Part shown: one piece after another, positions 18,130-29,955 of the stretch | Layout: each line of letters begins with the position of its first letter | How positions within the stretch are numbered: position 1 is the stretch's first letter | Notes under the pieces: generated by a model | Database searches by the model: none | Told to the model about the DNA's origin: nothing | The model's input: only the letters and a program-made list of their open reading frames with translations | Source: Lysobacter stagni | GTDB taxonomy: Bacteria > Pseudomonadota > Gammaproteobacteria > Xanthomonadales > Xanthomonadaceae | Assembly: GCF_030053425.1 (NCBI RefSeq) | Contig: NZ_JASGBI010000001.1 | Span: 876,001-940,000, forward strand | Direction of reading: 5' to 3' | Length of the DNA stretch: 64,000 nucleotides | Position numbers and translations under genes: made by a program

Positions 18130-19338
18130 TTATTTGGCGGGCAGCGAGAGGATCTTCTTGGCGTCGTCGGGCTTCTTCACACCCTTGGCGACGGCCTGCT
18201 TGGCGGCTTCCTTGGCCTCGGGAATGCGGTCTTCCTGCCACAGCACGCGGGCCAGGTTCAGGTAAGCCTCGCCATCGGGCCCCATCGGGGCGGCCTTCTT
18301 GTAGGCATCGATGGCCTGGCTGGTCTGGTCCGAGAAGTAGTACGCCTGGGCGAGGGCCAGGTAGGACTGGTAGTCGGGCTTGAGAACGCCCTTCTGCAGG
18401 CCTTCATTGATCACCGAGATCGCTTCCTTCTCCTTGCCATCCATATTCAGGTAGGTGGCGTAGAGCTGGCGGTACTCACGGTCGTCGGTCAGCTGGCCAC
18501 TGGCGCGCAGCTTCTCGAGGATGGCAGCGGACTTGTCCAGCATATCGTTCTGCTGGTAGACGGCGGCCAGGTTCAGCTGGGCGCGCTTGTCGGTCGGGCT
18601 CTTGGCGGCGACGCTCTCGGCCAGCTTGGCGGCCTCGGCGGCGTTGCCGGACTCGGCGTAGGCGGCCATGAGCAGCTGCAGCCATTCGGGCTTCGGCTCC
18701 GGGGTGGCGTCGATCGCCGGCTTCAGCACCGCAGCGGCCTCGGCGGCGCGGTCCAGGCGATACAGGGCGTTGCCCTTGACCACCAGCTGTTCCGGCTTGG
18801 TGCTCTTGGTCTCGGCGAAGAAGCGGTCGAGCGTCTTCAGGGACTCGGCGTACTGGTCGTCCTGCAGCTGCAGCTGGGCGAGCGTGTACATCGAGCCGTA
18901 ATGGCCATTGTTGTCCAGAGCGTCGAAATCGATCGCCTGCTGCAGGTACTTCTTGGCAGCGGCGGAATCGTCGCCGTCGTAAGCGATCTGCGCGGCGAAC
19001 TGCGCGGCAAAAGCGTGGTCGTACGCGTTGAAGTCCGGATTGGCGATGATCTCGTCGGCGATCGCTCGCGCTTCGGCGGACTTCTCGCTCTCGTAGGCCT
19101 TCATCATCTTGGCCAGCTTCGGAGCGGCCTTGGAGGAGGCCTTGCCTTCCGGCACCTTGCGGGTGGCGTTGGGGTACTCCTCGACAACCTTGCCGGCCTT
19201 GCCCTGGGACTGGCTGGCGCGGCGCTCCTCGGCGCGGCGGGCCGCCTGCGCATGGACCTGGCTGACCGTGCCAAGCACCAGCACGGCGCTCACGGCCGCG
19301 ACCAGGACACGACGGTTACGAAGCGAGAGTTTGTTCAT
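18130..19338 (-). CDS. Periplasmic tetratricopeptide repeat protein
   Basis: A 402-residue protein with a Sec signal (residues 1-31, LRNRRVLVAAVSAVLVLGTVSQVHA) and at least seven TPR-like helix pairs across residues 80-400. Examples are YLNLARVLWQEDRIPEAKEAAKQAV and AQLNLAAVYQQNDMLDKSAAILEKL. Such proteins sit directly upstream of tonB in related genomes, which suggests a scaffold or accessory role for TonB or envelope complexes; that link is inferred from position only. The ATG at 19338 has GAGG upstream and places the signal peptide at the N-terminus. Confidence 0.8.
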   Translation of the reverse strand: MNKLSLRNRRVLVAAVSAVLVLGTVSQVHAQAARRAEERRASQSQGKAGKVVEEYPNATRKVPEGKASSKAAPKLAKMMKAYESEKSAEARAIADEIIANPDFNAYDHAFAAQFAAQIAYDGDDSAAAKKYLQQAIDFDALDNNGHYGSMYTLAQLQLQDDQYAESLKTLDRFFAETKSTKPEQLVVKGNALYRLDRAAEAAAVLKPAIDATPEPKPEWLQLLMAAYAESGNAAEAAKLAESVAAKSPTDKRAQLNLAAVYQQNDMLDKSAAILEKLRASGQLTDDREYRQLYATYLNMDGKEKEAISVINEGLQKGVLKPDYQSYLALAQAYYFSDQTSQAIDAYKKAAPMGPDGEAYLNLARVLWQEDRIPEAKEAAKQAVAKGVKKPDDAKKILSLPAK

Positions 19339-19465
19339 CGAGGACCTCAAATCGGCGGCCCGCACCCGTGTGGGGCGGGGAGTTGGCACCAGGCCAGGGG
19401 GGCGTCACGCTAACAGAAACGCACAGGCCAGTGATACGGGGTTTTGTGTTCCTAATCCGGGTTCT

Positions 19466-20269
19466 TCAACCGCACTTAGGCGTATGGCCCGCGGCACGAG
19501 CCTGTTCGAACGTCGGCATCAGACTGCTGGCCCGTGCGTTGAGTTCGCTGATGCGCGACTGCGGGTCAGGGTGCGTTGAGAGCCACTGCGGCGGCCGGCT
19601 GCCACCAACGGCCAGCATGTTCTCCCACAGGTTCACGGCCTGACGCGGATCGAAACCCGCCTTGGCGGCCAGTTGCTGGCCGACGACGTCCGCCTCGCTC
19701 TCCTGGGTGCGCGAGTTCGGCAGCAGGTAGAAGGTCTGCGCGGCGGCGCCGCCCAGCTGTCCGGCGGCGTTGCCCACACCCGACCCGTACGCGGACCCGA
19801 GGATGGCGCTGCCGATGCCGAGCAGGGTCGAAGTGCCCTGCTGCTTGGTGATGCGCTCGTCGTGGTGACGCGAGACGACGTGACCGATTTCGTGGCCGAT
19901 GACCGCCGCGAGCTGGTCCTGGTTCTTCGCGACCGTGAAGATGCCGGTGTTCACGCCGACCTTGCCGCCCGGTAGGGCGAAGGCGTTGGGCGAGCTGTCC
20001 TCGAACAGCGCCACTTCCCACTGGGTCTGCCACCCGGCGGGCAGCTCACGGGTGATGGCGTCGACCACGCAGCGCACATAGGCGTTCTTGTGTGCGTCGT
20101 TGCTGACCTTCTGCTTGGACTTGGCGTCGGCGAACGCCTGCGCCCCAAGCTGGTTGAGCTGGTCCTGGGAGACCGCTCCGACGTACTGCTTGCGCCCGGT
20201 GGGCGAGGTGGTCGTGGCGCAGGCCGTGACCAGGCAGGCAATCACCGCGCCGAGCAGTGCACGTTTCAT
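19466..20269 (-). CDS. M48-family metalloprotease lipoprotein
   Basis: A 267-residue lipoprotein: signal MKRALLGAVIACLVTAC with lipidated Cys17. The peptidase domain has zinc site HEIGH at 126-130, followed by VVSRHHDER, and the third ligand Glu in RTQESEADVVGQQL. It resembles LoiP/YggG, envelope-quality-control proteases acting at the inner face of the outer membrane. ATG 20269 is used; a longer start at 20311 would bury the lipoprotein signal. It ends upstream of the TPR gene on the same strand. Confidence 0.92.
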   Translation of the reverse strand: MKRALLGAVIACLVTACATTTSPTGRKQYVGAVSQDQLNQLGAQAFADAKSKQKVSNDAHKNAYVRCVVDAITRELPAGWQTQWEVALFEDSSPNAFALPGGKVGVNTGIFTVAKNQDQLAAVIGHEIGHVVSRHHDERITKQQGTSTLLGIGSAILGSAYGSGVGNAAGQLGGAAAQTFYLLPNSRTQESEADVVGQQLAAKAGFDPRQAVNLWENMLAVGGSRPPQWLSTHPDPQSRISELNARASSLMPTFEQARAAGHTPKCG

Positions 20270-20401
20270 CTTGGGCGTCCCAGAAGGGCTGTCAGGGTTT
20301 GTAGCGTCCAACGGATTAACAGGTCGTCAACACGGCGGACGTGCGGCAACCGTCCGTGGCCCCAAGTCAGCCGGGAGCCACGGGCAGGCGACGGGCGGTC
20401 G

Positions 20402-22921
<2,520 letters not shown>

Positions 22922-22985
22922 CTATATGAGCTGAGAGTATAGCAGCCGCTCCCCAACGGCTGGTTGACTCGCGGTCGGACGAGCG

Positions 22986-24095
22986 CTAGGCGGTGTGGTC
23001 GGGCGGCTGACCCAACACACCATGTTCCACGTGGAACCTGTTGATTGCGGCAGCTGGCGTGAGCCCGGGCGGTCGCTCCGTGCCCGTAATGAACACCTGC
23101 GCACCGCACGCCTCCAGACGCTCCAGAACACGCGCCTGATGGTGGCGATCCAGTTCGGAAGCGAGGTCATCCAGGCAAACCACCGGCCACTCGCCGTGCA
23201 CGGCTTCGTGATGCTCAGCCTGAGCGAACAGTGCCGCGAGGGCGGTGAGCTTGGCCTGACCACGCGAGAGCGCCTCGCGCCCCGGAATGGCGCCGAACAC
23301 AATGCGCCAGTCCGCCCGGTGTGGCCCCACCGTGCTGTATCCGGCCGACAGATCACGCTCGCGCGCCACCAGGAGGGCGTCGGCCAGCGGCATTTCATCC
23401 CGGCGCCACCCAGACTGATACTCCATGCGACTGTCTCCCAGGCCGGGCGCCAGATCCGAGAGCAGACCGGAGAAGCGCGGCTGTAGCTGCTCCAGATAGC
23501 GTTCACGGTAACGGTCGAGAGGCTCGCCAGCCTCGGCCAGCTCCCGGTCCCAGGCGTCCAGCTGGGCATCTCTGGCCCGAGCCTTCAGCAAGGCATTGCG
23601 TTGCTTGAGCGCCCGCGCATATCGGCGCCAGATCGGCAGGAAGTCCTGTTCCACGTGGAACAACCCCCAGTCCAGGTATCTACGGCGCGAATCCCCACCT
23701 CCGGTGATCAGCGCGTGCGTGCCGGGTTCGAAGGTCACCACAGCCAGCGCCGCGCACAGATCCCCAAGTTGCGGAACCGGATTCCCGTCCAGCCGCCCCA
23801 CCCAGTCCTGGCCGGTGTGGCGCAAGCCCGCGCGGCGGCCCCGTAGTGAAGTGTCGCCGCGGGCGCGTTCCTGCCACTCCACGAAGACCTCAAGGGCCGG
23901 TTGCCCCGCCTGGATCAGGCCATCGCGCACGCGACCCCGAAAACTCCGGCCGTACGCCATGAGGTGCAGGGCCTCGAGCACGGACGTCTTGCCCGCACCG
24001 TTATCGCCCGTGATCAGGTTCAGGCCGGGGGCGGGATCGAGTCGGAGTTCGTCGAACCGGCGCAGGCGGCGCAGTTCAAGTCGGGTGACGTGCAT
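22986..24095 (-). CDS. recF: DNA replication and repair protein RecF
   Basis: A 369-residue SMC-like ATPase of the RecFOR pathway, loading RecA at gaps. Walker A GDNGAGKTS (30-38), the ABC signature region LSRGQAKL and Walker B VVCLDDLASELD are visible. Two parS palindromes lie inside the gene, and both are read in the frame that gives Phe-His-Val-Glu (residues 146-149 and 354-357). The ATG at 24095 gives the normal MHVTRLELRRLRRF start. Confidence 0.97.
   Translation of the reverse strand: MHVTRLELRRLRRFDELRLDPAPGLNLITGDNGAGKTSVLEALHLMAYGRSFRGRVRDGLIQAGQPALEVFVEWQERARGDTSLRGRRAGLRHTGQDWVGRLDGNPVPQLGDLCAALAVVTFEPGTHALITGGGDSRRRYLDWGLFHVEQDFLPIWRRYARALKQRNALLKARARDAQLDAWDRELAEAGEPLDRYRERYLEQLQPRFSGLLSDLAPGLGDSRMEYQSGWRRDEMPLADALLVARERDLSAGYSTVGPHRADWRIVFGAIPGREALSRGQAKLTALAALFAQAEHHEAVHGEWPVVCLDDLASELDRHHQARVLERLEACGAQVFITGTERPPGLTPAAAINRFHVEHGVLGQPPDHTA
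23023..23038. other. parS site 1 (ParB-binding centromere site)
   Basis: TGTTCCACGTGGAACC is identical to a parS form known from Pseudomonas and one base short of a perfect 16-bp palindrome. It lies within the last 16 codons of recF. ParB nucleates here and, with ParA and SMC/MukB, segregates the origin region. Confidence 0.85.
23647..23662. other. parS site 2 (perfect palindrome)
   Basis: TGTTCCACGTGGAACA is a perfect 16-bp palindrome matching the ParB consensus. It is embedded in the middle of the recF coding sequence, 624 bases from site 1. Confidence 0.88.
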
Positions 24096-24125
24096 CGGAC
24101 GCAGTTTACCGGCAGTCCCAACGAA

Positions 24126-24149
24126 AACGCCCGGCCTAAGCCGGGCGTT
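24126..24149 (-). terminator. Hairpin terminator after dnaN
   Basis: AACGCCCGGC (24126-24135) and GCCGGGCGTT (24140-24149) form a perfect 10-bp stem with a 4-base loop. On the minus strand it is followed by TTTT. It stands between the dnaN stop (24176) and the recF start (24095), so it could reduce read-through into recF. Confidence 0.7.
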
Positions 24150-24152
24150 CTA

Positions 24153-24168
24153 TGTTCCACGTGGAACG
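24153..24168. other. parS site 3
   Basis: TGTTCCACGTGGAACG matches 15 of 16 positions of the palindromic ParB site. It lies in the short dnaN-recF gap, beside the terminator hairpin and 506 bases from site 2. Confidence 0.85.
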
Positions 24169-24175
24169 TGGCGAG

Positions 24176-25276
24176 TCAGAGGCGCAACGGCATGACCACA
24201 TGGCGGCAGCGATCGTTCGCCGCTTCCCGCACCAGTGCCGACGAATTGGCGTCGCGCAGCATGATCACCACGTGTTCGTCGCGCAGGGCGGTGAGGGCAT
24301 CGAGCAGGTAGTTCACGTTGAAGCCCACGGCGAGGTCGTCCACGCGGGTGTCGGCTTCGACCTCTTCCTGCGCTTCTTCCTGCTCCGGGTTATGGGCACT
24401 GATCTTCACCTGGCCCGGCGAAACCTCCAGGCGCACGCCCCGGTACTTCTCGTTCGACAGGATGGCCGCGCGCTGCAGCGAAGCACGCAGGACTTCGCGG
24501 TCGATACGAACCTCACGGTCCGCGCCAATCGGAATCACTGCTTCATAGTCAGGGAAACGGCCATCGATCAGCTTGCTGGTAAAGGTCACGTCGTCGCGCT
24601 TCACACGCAGGTGGCCACGACCCATCTCCAGTTCCAGCTCGCGCTCGCCGCCTTCGAGCAGGCGCTGCAGCTCCTGCACACCCTTGCGTGGCACGATGAT
24701 CTGGCGCTTGGTCGCCGCACCGGTCTCGAGCGGCGCTTCGCACAGCGCCAGACGGTGACCGTCAGTGGCCACACAGCGCAGGCTGGACTCGCGCAGATCG
24801 AACAGCAGGCCGTTGAGGTAGTAGCGCACGTCCTGCTGCGCCATTGCGAACGCGGTGCGCTCGATCAGCTCCTTCAAGGCAGCCTCCGGCACACGCACGC
24901 GTTCGGTCGCTTCGACTTCGTCGATCGAGGGGAAGTCGTTGGCGGAAAGGGTGGCCAGGGTGAAGCGCGAGCGTCCGGCCTGCACCGTGATCTTCTCCGC
25001 CGCCTGCGACACCGTCACTTTGCTGCCGTCCGGCAGGGCGCGAATGATCTCGAACAGCTTGCGCGCGGGGATGGTGGTTTCTCCGTCCTGCGCGTCATCG
25101 ACGAATACGCGCGAGACCATCTCCACTTCCAGGTCGGTGCCGGTCAGCGACAGCTGTCCGTCCTTCACCTGGACCAGAAGGTTGGCCAGTACCGGCAGGG
25201 TCTGGCGGCGCTCGACGACATTGACGACCTGCGCGAGCGGCTTGAGAAAGACTTCGCGTTGAAGGCTGAAACGCAT
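24176..25276 (-). CDS. dnaN: DNA polymerase III beta subunit (sliding clamp)
   Basis: A 366-residue ring-forming clamp subunit that tethers polymerase III to DNA. It shows the opening MRFSLQREVFLKPLAQVVNVVERRQTLPVLANLL, three repeated clamp folds, DGHRLALCE, and the C-terminal NVNYLLDAL and HVVMPLRL, which forms part of the partner-binding cleft. It is the first gene left of oriC in the dnaN-recF-gyrB series. Confidence 0.98.
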   Translation of the reverse strand: MRFSLQREVFLKPLAQVVNVVERRQTLPVLANLLVQVKDGQLSLTGTDLEVEMVSRVFVDDAQDGETTIPARKLFEIIRALPDGSKVTVSQAAEKITVQAGRSRFTLATLSANDFPSIDEVEATERVRVPEAALKELIERTAFAMAQQDVRYYLNGLLFDLRESSLRCVATDGHRLALCEAPLETGAATKRQIIVPRKGVQELQRLLEGGERELELEMGRGHLRVKRDDVTFTSKLIDGRFPDYEAVIPIGADREVRIDREVLRASLQRAAILSNEKYRGVRLEVSPGQVKISAHNPEQEEAQEEVEADTRVDDLAVGFNVNYLLDALTALRDEHVVIMLRDANSSALVREAANDRCRHVVMPLRL

Positions 25277-25613
25277 GCGGACCCCGTCCCCTTGCCATTA
25301 CTAAGATGTGGAATAAATCAAAAGCATGGTGGTGATGGTGTCGCCGAAAACCGGGGAAAACCATCTCAAGCTTTTGATTCCGAAGATTTTTATTGCCTTT
25401 GAAACTTCGGTAGAACTGCCCGGGCAACCAGCGGACAAACTGTGGACAACTCTACCGCACCGGCGGCATGGCCAATCTATCCACAGCTTGTGCCCGCACC
25501 ATACACGGCTTGCCCGATGACGCTGAGGATAAGTATGTATCGCGGCACCGGCGATGTGCGTTCCGGCGTTGCGTGGATCACCTGTCGGGCTTGCGGATCG
25601 CCCGCCCTCAACG
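25277..25613. other. oriC: Probable chromosomal replication origin (dnaA-dnaN intergenic region)
   Basis: A 337-bp gap with no gene. It holds three 9-mers one mismatch from the DnaA box TTATCCACA: TTGTCCACA (minus, 25449-25441), CTATCCACA (plus, 25477-25485) and TTATCCTCA (minus, 25532-25524). Next to them is an AT-rich run at about 25370-25402, including GATTTTTATTG, flanked by an inverted CCGAAG...CTTCGG; it is a good unwinding-element candidate. The position between dnaA and dnaN matches the origin reported for Xanthomonas. The gap must also contain the dnaN promoter. Confidence 0.75.
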
Positions 25614-26948
25614 TCACTCGCTGAGCTTGCGGATCAGCTTGTCCCAGTCCTCGCGCAGCTTGCCGTCCGTCTCCATCAGCGTGCGGATCTGGCGGCAGGC
25701 GTGCAGCACGGTGGTGTGGTCGCGGCCGGCGAAGGCGTCACCGATCTCCGGCAGGCTGTGTTCGGTCAGTTCCTTGGCCAGCGCCATGGCCATCTGCCGC
25801 GGCCGGGCCAGCGAACGCGTCCGGCGCTTGGACAGCAGGTCCTTGATCTGCAGACCGTAGTAGTCGGCCACGACCTTCTGGATGTTCGGGATACCGATCG
25901 CCTGCTGCTGCGCGCGCAACAGGTCGCGCAGGGTTTCCTGGGCGAACTCGACCGTGATCGCGCGGCCGGTGAAGTTGGCGCGCGCGGCGAGCGTGTTGAG
26001 CGCACCTTCCAGGTCGCGCACGTTGCTGCGCATCTTCTTGGCGAGCAGGAACGCGACTTCCTCTGGAATGTTCGCGCCGCGCTCGCGCGCCTTGGACAGC
26101 ACGATCTGCGCGCGCGTCTCGAAATCCGGCGGCTCGATCGCCACGCTCAGGCCCCAGGCCAGGCGCGACTTCAGGCGCGGCTCCAGGCCCTCGACCTCGC
26201 GCGGATAGCGGTCGCAGGTGAGGATGATCTGCTGCTTGCCGTCGAACAGCGCATTGAACGTGTGGAAGAACTCTTCCTGCGTGCGGTCCTTGCCGGCGAA
26301 GAACTGGATGTCGTCGATCAGCAGCGCATCGACCTGCTGGAACTGGCGCTTGAAGGCATCCATGGTCTTGTCCTGCAGCGCCTTCATCATCGCGCTGAAG
26401 AACTGCTCGCTGCGCAGGTACAGCACGCGCATGTTCGGGTTCGCATCGCGCATGGCGTTGCCGGCGGCGAACATCAGGTGGGTCTTGCCCAGGCCGGTGC
26501 CGCCGTACAGCAACAGTGGGTTATGCGCACGGTCGCCCGGCTTCAGCGCGGCCTGCCACGCAGCGGCGCGGCCGAGCTGGTTGCTGCGGCCTTCGACGAA
26601 ATTCTCGAAGGTGTAGTGACCGTCCAGGTGTCCATTGAACGGTTCCGACGGCGCCGTTGCCCGCATCGGCACGGGCGAGGTGAATTCCGGGTTCCGCGCC
26701 GGCGCAACGGCGCGCGGCAGCGATCCGATCTCCAGGCTGACTTCGCCATTGCCGGCGAAGTGCGCGAGGAGCTCGCGGATGCGGGCCAGGTAGCGCTCGC
26801 GCACGTGCTCCACCACGAACGCATTGGGTGCGTAGAGCACGGTCACGTCGTCGCGCTGCGTCGCCTGCAGAGGCTTGAGCCAGGTGTGGACATCCTCGGC
26901 CGGCAGTTCGGCTTCAAGGCGTTCGAGGCAGCGGGGCCAGGCATCCAT
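25614..26948 (-). CDS. dnaA: Chromosomal replication initiator DnaA
   Basis: A 444-residue initiator. Domain I (1 to about 85, [29 protein letters not shown]) binds helicase loaders. A variable domain II follows. The AAA+ domain III has Walker [10 protein letters not shown] and Walker [13 protein letters not shown]. Domain IV carries the DNA-binding signature [16 protein letters not shown]. The ATG at 26948 gives the family's standard start. It binds the boxes downstream in oriC and possibly one upstream in its own leader. Confidence 0.98.
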   Translation of the reverse strand: MDAWPRCLERLEAELPAEDVHTWLKPLQATQRDDVTVLYAPNAFVVEHVRERYLARIRELLAHFAGNGEVSLEIGSLPRAVAPARNPEFTSPVPMRATAPSEPFNGHLDGHYTFENFVEGRSNQLGRAAAWQAALKPGDRAHNPLLLYGGTGLGKTHLMFAAGNAMRDANPNMRVLYLRSEQFFSAMMKALQDKTMDAFKRQFQQVDALLIDDIQFFAGKDRTQEEFFHTFNALFDGKQQIILTCDRYPREVEGLEPRLKSRLAWGLSVAIEPPDFETRAQIVLSKARERGANIPEEVAFLLAKKMRSNVRDLEGALNTLAARANFTGRAITVEFAQETLRDLLRAQQQAIGIPNIQKVVADYYGLQIKDLLSKRRTRSLARPRQMAMALAKELTEHSLPEIGDAFAGRDHTTVLHACRQIRTLMETDGKLREDWDKLIRKLSE

Positions 26949-27491
26949 CGGGTAGGGAATCTTCTTTCTCGGCAGCGGGCGCGCGGACGCACCGGCAAAA
27001 CAGTGGCGAAAAGCGTCCCGCCGCGCGATGCACACATCGCGGCGAACGGGCTGGGGGGTGGTGGCCAGACTATCACCGCCATCGGGCGCGGAACAGGACT
27101 TGTCCACAGGGCCGCGAACAGGGTAGTCCACAGGCTGACGGCATTCCCCGGGACAAGCCTCGAGCGGTCGCGGCTCGAACGGTGGGCTCCATGTGCCTGT
27201 CTTCGGACCCATTCGTGGGACACCATCTGTGCCGCGAACGGATCGCCTCCCACCCGTGGACGGAAGCACTCCTCTCCATCGCGTCCTACCTCGAGCGATC
27301 ACCCATGGGCGCGTTCGAGCCCAGACACGGGTCGCCACGAAGAACGCGGCGACGCTGGCAGGTATGATGCGCGGCCGCATTGCAGGGCACCGATTGACCG
27401 CGCTGGACCTCCGTCCAGCCCCGGGTTGACCTACCCCGCAAAGCTCCGCTAGAATCCCCAGTCTTTTCCGTCGTTTACGCAGAGCCGCATC
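26949..27491. other. dnaA-rpmH intergenic region (divergent promoters, DnaA box)
   Basis: 543 bases without a credible gene between two divergent essential genes. It contains a near-consensus DnaA box TTGTCCACA at 27100-27108 and a weaker TAGTCCACA at 27124-27132, suggesting DnaA autoregulation or a second initiator-binding cluster. The rpmH promoter lies at the right end. Short reading frames here have no recognisable product. Confidence 0.6.
27426..27455 (+). promoter_or_regulatory. Sigma-70 promoter for rpmH-rnpA
   Basis: TTGACC (27426-27431) and TAGAAT (27450-27455) each match 5 of 6 consensus positions with an 18-base spacer. The rpmH ATG is 37 bases past the -10, giving a short leader. 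Confidence 0.75.
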
Positions 27492-27632
27492 ATGGCCACC
27501 AAGCGCACCTACCAGCCCAGCAACCTCAAGCGCAAGCGCGACCACGGCTTCCGTGCGCGCATGGCGACCGCCGATGGCCGCAAGATCCTTGCCCGTCGTC
27601 GTGCCAAGGGCCGCAAGCGTCTCTGCGCCTAA
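27492..27632 (+). CDS. rpmH: 50S ribosomal protein L34
   Basis: A 46-residue, very basic ribosomal protein: [20 protein letters not shown], then [26 protein letters not shown]. It is a near-textbook L34 in the expected position before rnpA. The C-terminal Leu-Cys-Ala ending differs slightly from the more usual Leu-Ser/Thr endings. Confidence 0.98.
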   Translation: MATKRTYQPSNLKRKRDHGFRARMATADGRKILARRRAKGRKRLCA

Positions 27633-27640
27633 ACGGCGCC

Positions 27641-27661
27641 GCTGCCGCCTCGTGCGGCAGC
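27641..27661 (+). other. Hairpin between rpmH and rnpA
   Basis: GCTGCCGC (27641-27648) and GCGGCAGC (27654-27661) form a perfect 8-bp stem with a 5-base loop. There is no T-run. It probably protects the abundant rpmH message or lowers rnpA expression. Confidence 0.45.
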
Positions 27662-27687
27662 CGACCGGCCTGCGCCGGTAGTCCGTC

Positions 27688-28119
27688 ATGACGTCGGCCC
27701 GCTTCCCGCGCAACGCGCGGGTTCGCGCGAAGTCCGATTTCGACCGAATCTTCCAGCACGGGCGGCGCGTTGCGCTGCCCGTGCTGGCTTTGCATTGGCA
27801 AAGCAGCCAGGACGCCCCGCGCCTGGGTCTGGCCGTTTCACGCAAGGTCGATCCGCGCGCCGTCGGTCGCAACCGCATCAAGCGCGTCCTTCGCGATACC
27901 TTCCGCCGCCTGCGCGATGAACTCGCCGCGGGCGACTACGTCGTGGTCGCCCGTCCGCCTGCCGCTCGCGCCGATGCCGCGGAACTGGCGGCCGCACTGC
28001 GTGGTCTGTTGCAGCGCTGCGGGGCACTGGGCACGTCCGGTTTGCCCCTCACATCCGCGCCCGGCACAATGCCGGCCGCTTCCCCTTCCGTCCCCATACC
28101 CGACTCCGGTCGCGGTTGA
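27688..28119 (+). CDS. rnpA: Ribonuclease P protein component
   Basis: A 143-residue protein cofactor of RNase P, which matures tRNA 5' ends. It contains the RNR signature in [17 protein letters not shown] and the early [17 protein letters not shown] block. The last 30 residues are Pro/Ser/Gly-rich and extend beyond the usual fold; the shorter family norm is about 115-120 residues. The gene ends 14 bases before yidC, and no yidD lies between them. Confidence 0.95.
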   Translation: MTSARFPRNARVRAKSDFDRIFQHGRRVALPVLALHWQSSQDAPRLGLAVSRKVDPRAVGRNRIKRVLRDTFRRLRDELAAGDYVVVARPPAARADAAELAAALRGLLQRCGALGTSGLPLTSAPGTMPAASPSVPIPDSGRG

Positions 28120-28133
28120 GCTGCCTGTCGCCC

Positions 28134-29828
28134 ATGAACCAGACCCGTGTTTTCCTGATCTTCGCCTGGCTGATGGTGGCGACCCTGCTGTGGATGGAGT
28201 GGGGCAAGGAGAAGGCCGCGCCGGCCGCTCCCGCACCGGCTCCGGTGACTGCTTCGCAGGGCGAAGCCGGCGTGCCGAGTGCCGCCGCCGTCCCCGGCGC
28301 GGTTCCCTCCGCACCGAACATCGCGGCGACGGCTCCGACGCCGACGGCCCAGGCCACCACCTCGGCGCCCTCGGTCACCGTCACCTCCGACGTGCTCAAG
28401 GTCGTGCTCGACGGCGGCGAGATGCGCCAGGCCGACCTGCTCAAGTACCCGACCACTTCCGATGCCCATAGCGAACCGGTCCGCCTGTTCGCGCAGGACG
28501 CCGCCCACTACTTCGTGGCGCAGAGCGGCTGGGTCAGCAACAAGGGTGCGACGCCCACGCACCTGGCGGGCTTCGTGCCGGAAGGTGGCAAGCAGGAGTT
28601 CGCTCTCGCCGAAGGCGCCTCCTCCGTCGACGTTCCCTTCGTGTGGACCGGTCCGGATGGCGTGACCATCCGCCGCACCTACACCTTCGGCCGCAGCAAC
28701 TACGTGGTCACCGTGCGCGATGAGGTGATCAACGCCGGTGCCCAGCCGTGGCAGGGCAGCGTCTATCGCCAGCTCAGCCGCGTGCCGCGCGCGCTGGTGA
28801 AGAAGGGCCCGATGAACGCCGAGCAGTACAGCTTCCAGGGCGCCGCGTGGTACGACAGCGCCGACAAGTACGATCGCCGCAAGTACGACGACTTCGACGA
28901 CGGCTCGCTGGACAAGCCCGTTACCGGCGGCTGGATCGGCATGCTCCAGCACCACTTCTTTGCCGCGTGGATCCCGGGCAGCAACGACGCCGGAACGTTC
29001 TCGCTGGCGACGGTGCAGGGCCCCGGCGGCACCAACTACGTGATCCGCGAAGTCGGCCCGGGCGTCACCGTGGCGCCGGGCGCGACCGCCAAGACCGAAG
29101 CCCGTCTGTGGATCGGCCCGAAGCTCGTCAAGGCGATCGAAGCGCAGAACGTTCCCGGCCTAGACCGCGCCATCGACTTCAGCCGCTTCAGCATCATGGC
29201 CGCCATTGCCGGCTGGCTGTTCTGGGTGCTCGAGAAGATCTACGGCCTGGTCGGCAACTGGGGCTGGGCCATCGTCGGCCTGGTGTTCCTGATCAAGCTG
29301 GCGATGTACCCGCTGTCGGCCGCGCAGTACAAGTCGATGGCGAAGATGCGCAAGTTCCAGCCGCGCATCGCCCAGCTCAAGGAGCGCTACGGGGACGACA
29401 AGCAGAAGTTCCAGATGGCGATGATGGAGCTGTACAAGAAGGAGAAGATCAACCCGGTCGGCGGCTGCCTGCCGATCCTGCTGCAGATGCCGGTGTTCCT
29501 GGCGCTGTACTGGATGCTGTCGGAGTCGGTCGAGCTGCGCCACGCCCCGTGGATCGGCTGGATCACCGACCTGACCTCGCGTGACCCGTACTTCGTGCTG
29601 CCCATCATCAACGTCGCGGTGATGTGGTTCACGCAGAAGCTCAACCCGACCACGGGCATGGACCCGATGCAGGCGAAGATGATGCAGTTCATGCCGCTGG
29701 TGTTCGGCGTGATGTTTGCCTTCTTCCCGGCCGGCCTGGTGCTGTATTGGGTCACCAACGGCGCGCTGGGTCTGCTCCAGCAGTGGTGGATGATCAAGAA
29801 GTACAGCGACGCGCCGGCCAAGACCTGA
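28134..29828 (+). CDS. yidC: Membrane protein insertase YidC
   Basis: A 564-residue insertase that folds and inserts inner-membrane proteins with or without SecYEG. TM1 lies at about 5-23, followed by an Ala/Pro-rich linker and the large periplasmic beta-supersandwich domain (about 85-340). The conserved core helices hold [25 protein letters not shown] and the [20 protein letters not shown] region, ending in a basic tail. The ATG at 28134 ([13 protein letters not shown]) matches relatives; a TTG at 28116 would overlap rnpA. Confidence 0.98.
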   Translation: MNQTRVFLIFAWLMVATLLWMEWGKEKAAPAAPAPAPVTASQGEAGVPSAAAVPGAVPSAPNIAATAPTPTAQATTSAPSVTVTSDVLKVVLDGGEMRQADLLKYPTTSDAHSEPVRLFAQDAAHYFVAQSGWVSNKGATPTHLAGFVPEGGKQEFALAEGASSVDVPFVWTGPDGVTIRRTYTFGRSNYVVTVRDEVINAGAQPWQGSVYRQLSRVPRALVKKGPMNAEQYSFQGAAWYDSADKYDRRKYDDFDDGSLDKPVTGGWIGMLQHHFFAAWIPGSNDAGTFSLATVQGPGGTNYVIREVGPGVTVAPGATAKTEARLWIGPKLVKAIEAQNVPGLDRAIDFSRFSIMAAIAGWLFWVLEKIYGLVGNWGWAIVGLVFLIKLAMYPLSAAQYKSMAKMRKFQPRIAQLKERYGDDKQKFQMAMMELYKKEKINPVGGCLPILLQMPVFLALYWMLSESVELRHAPWIGWITDLTSRDPYFVLPIINVAVMWFTQKLNPTTGMDPMQAKMMQFMPLVFGVMFAFFPAGLVLYWVTNGALGLLQQWWMIKKYSDAPAKT

Positions 29829-29847
29829 GCCCGCTCGTACCGAGACC

Positions 29848-29871
29848 GAAGCCCGCCGCAAGGCGGGCTTC
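29848..29871 (+). terminator. Terminator after yidC
   Basis: GAAGCCCGCC (29848-29857) and GGCGGGCTTC (29862-29871) form a perfect 10-bp stem with a GCAA tetraloop, followed by a T-containing tail (TTCGTTGTG). It separates yidC from the deacetylase-caspase gene. Confidence 0.75.
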
Positions 29872-29955
29872 TTCGTTGTGGGCGGGGCCGCTCGAACCGC
29901 ACCGTGGCATCGCTCCGCCGGAGTAACATCGCGCCACTCCACGCCGCCGCCCGCC

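Noticed and set aside
27182..27429. Short frames in the dnaA-rpmH gap
   Set aside because: Overlapping frames, no ribosome-binding site, no conserved motif; the region is better explained as promoter and DnaA-binding DNA.
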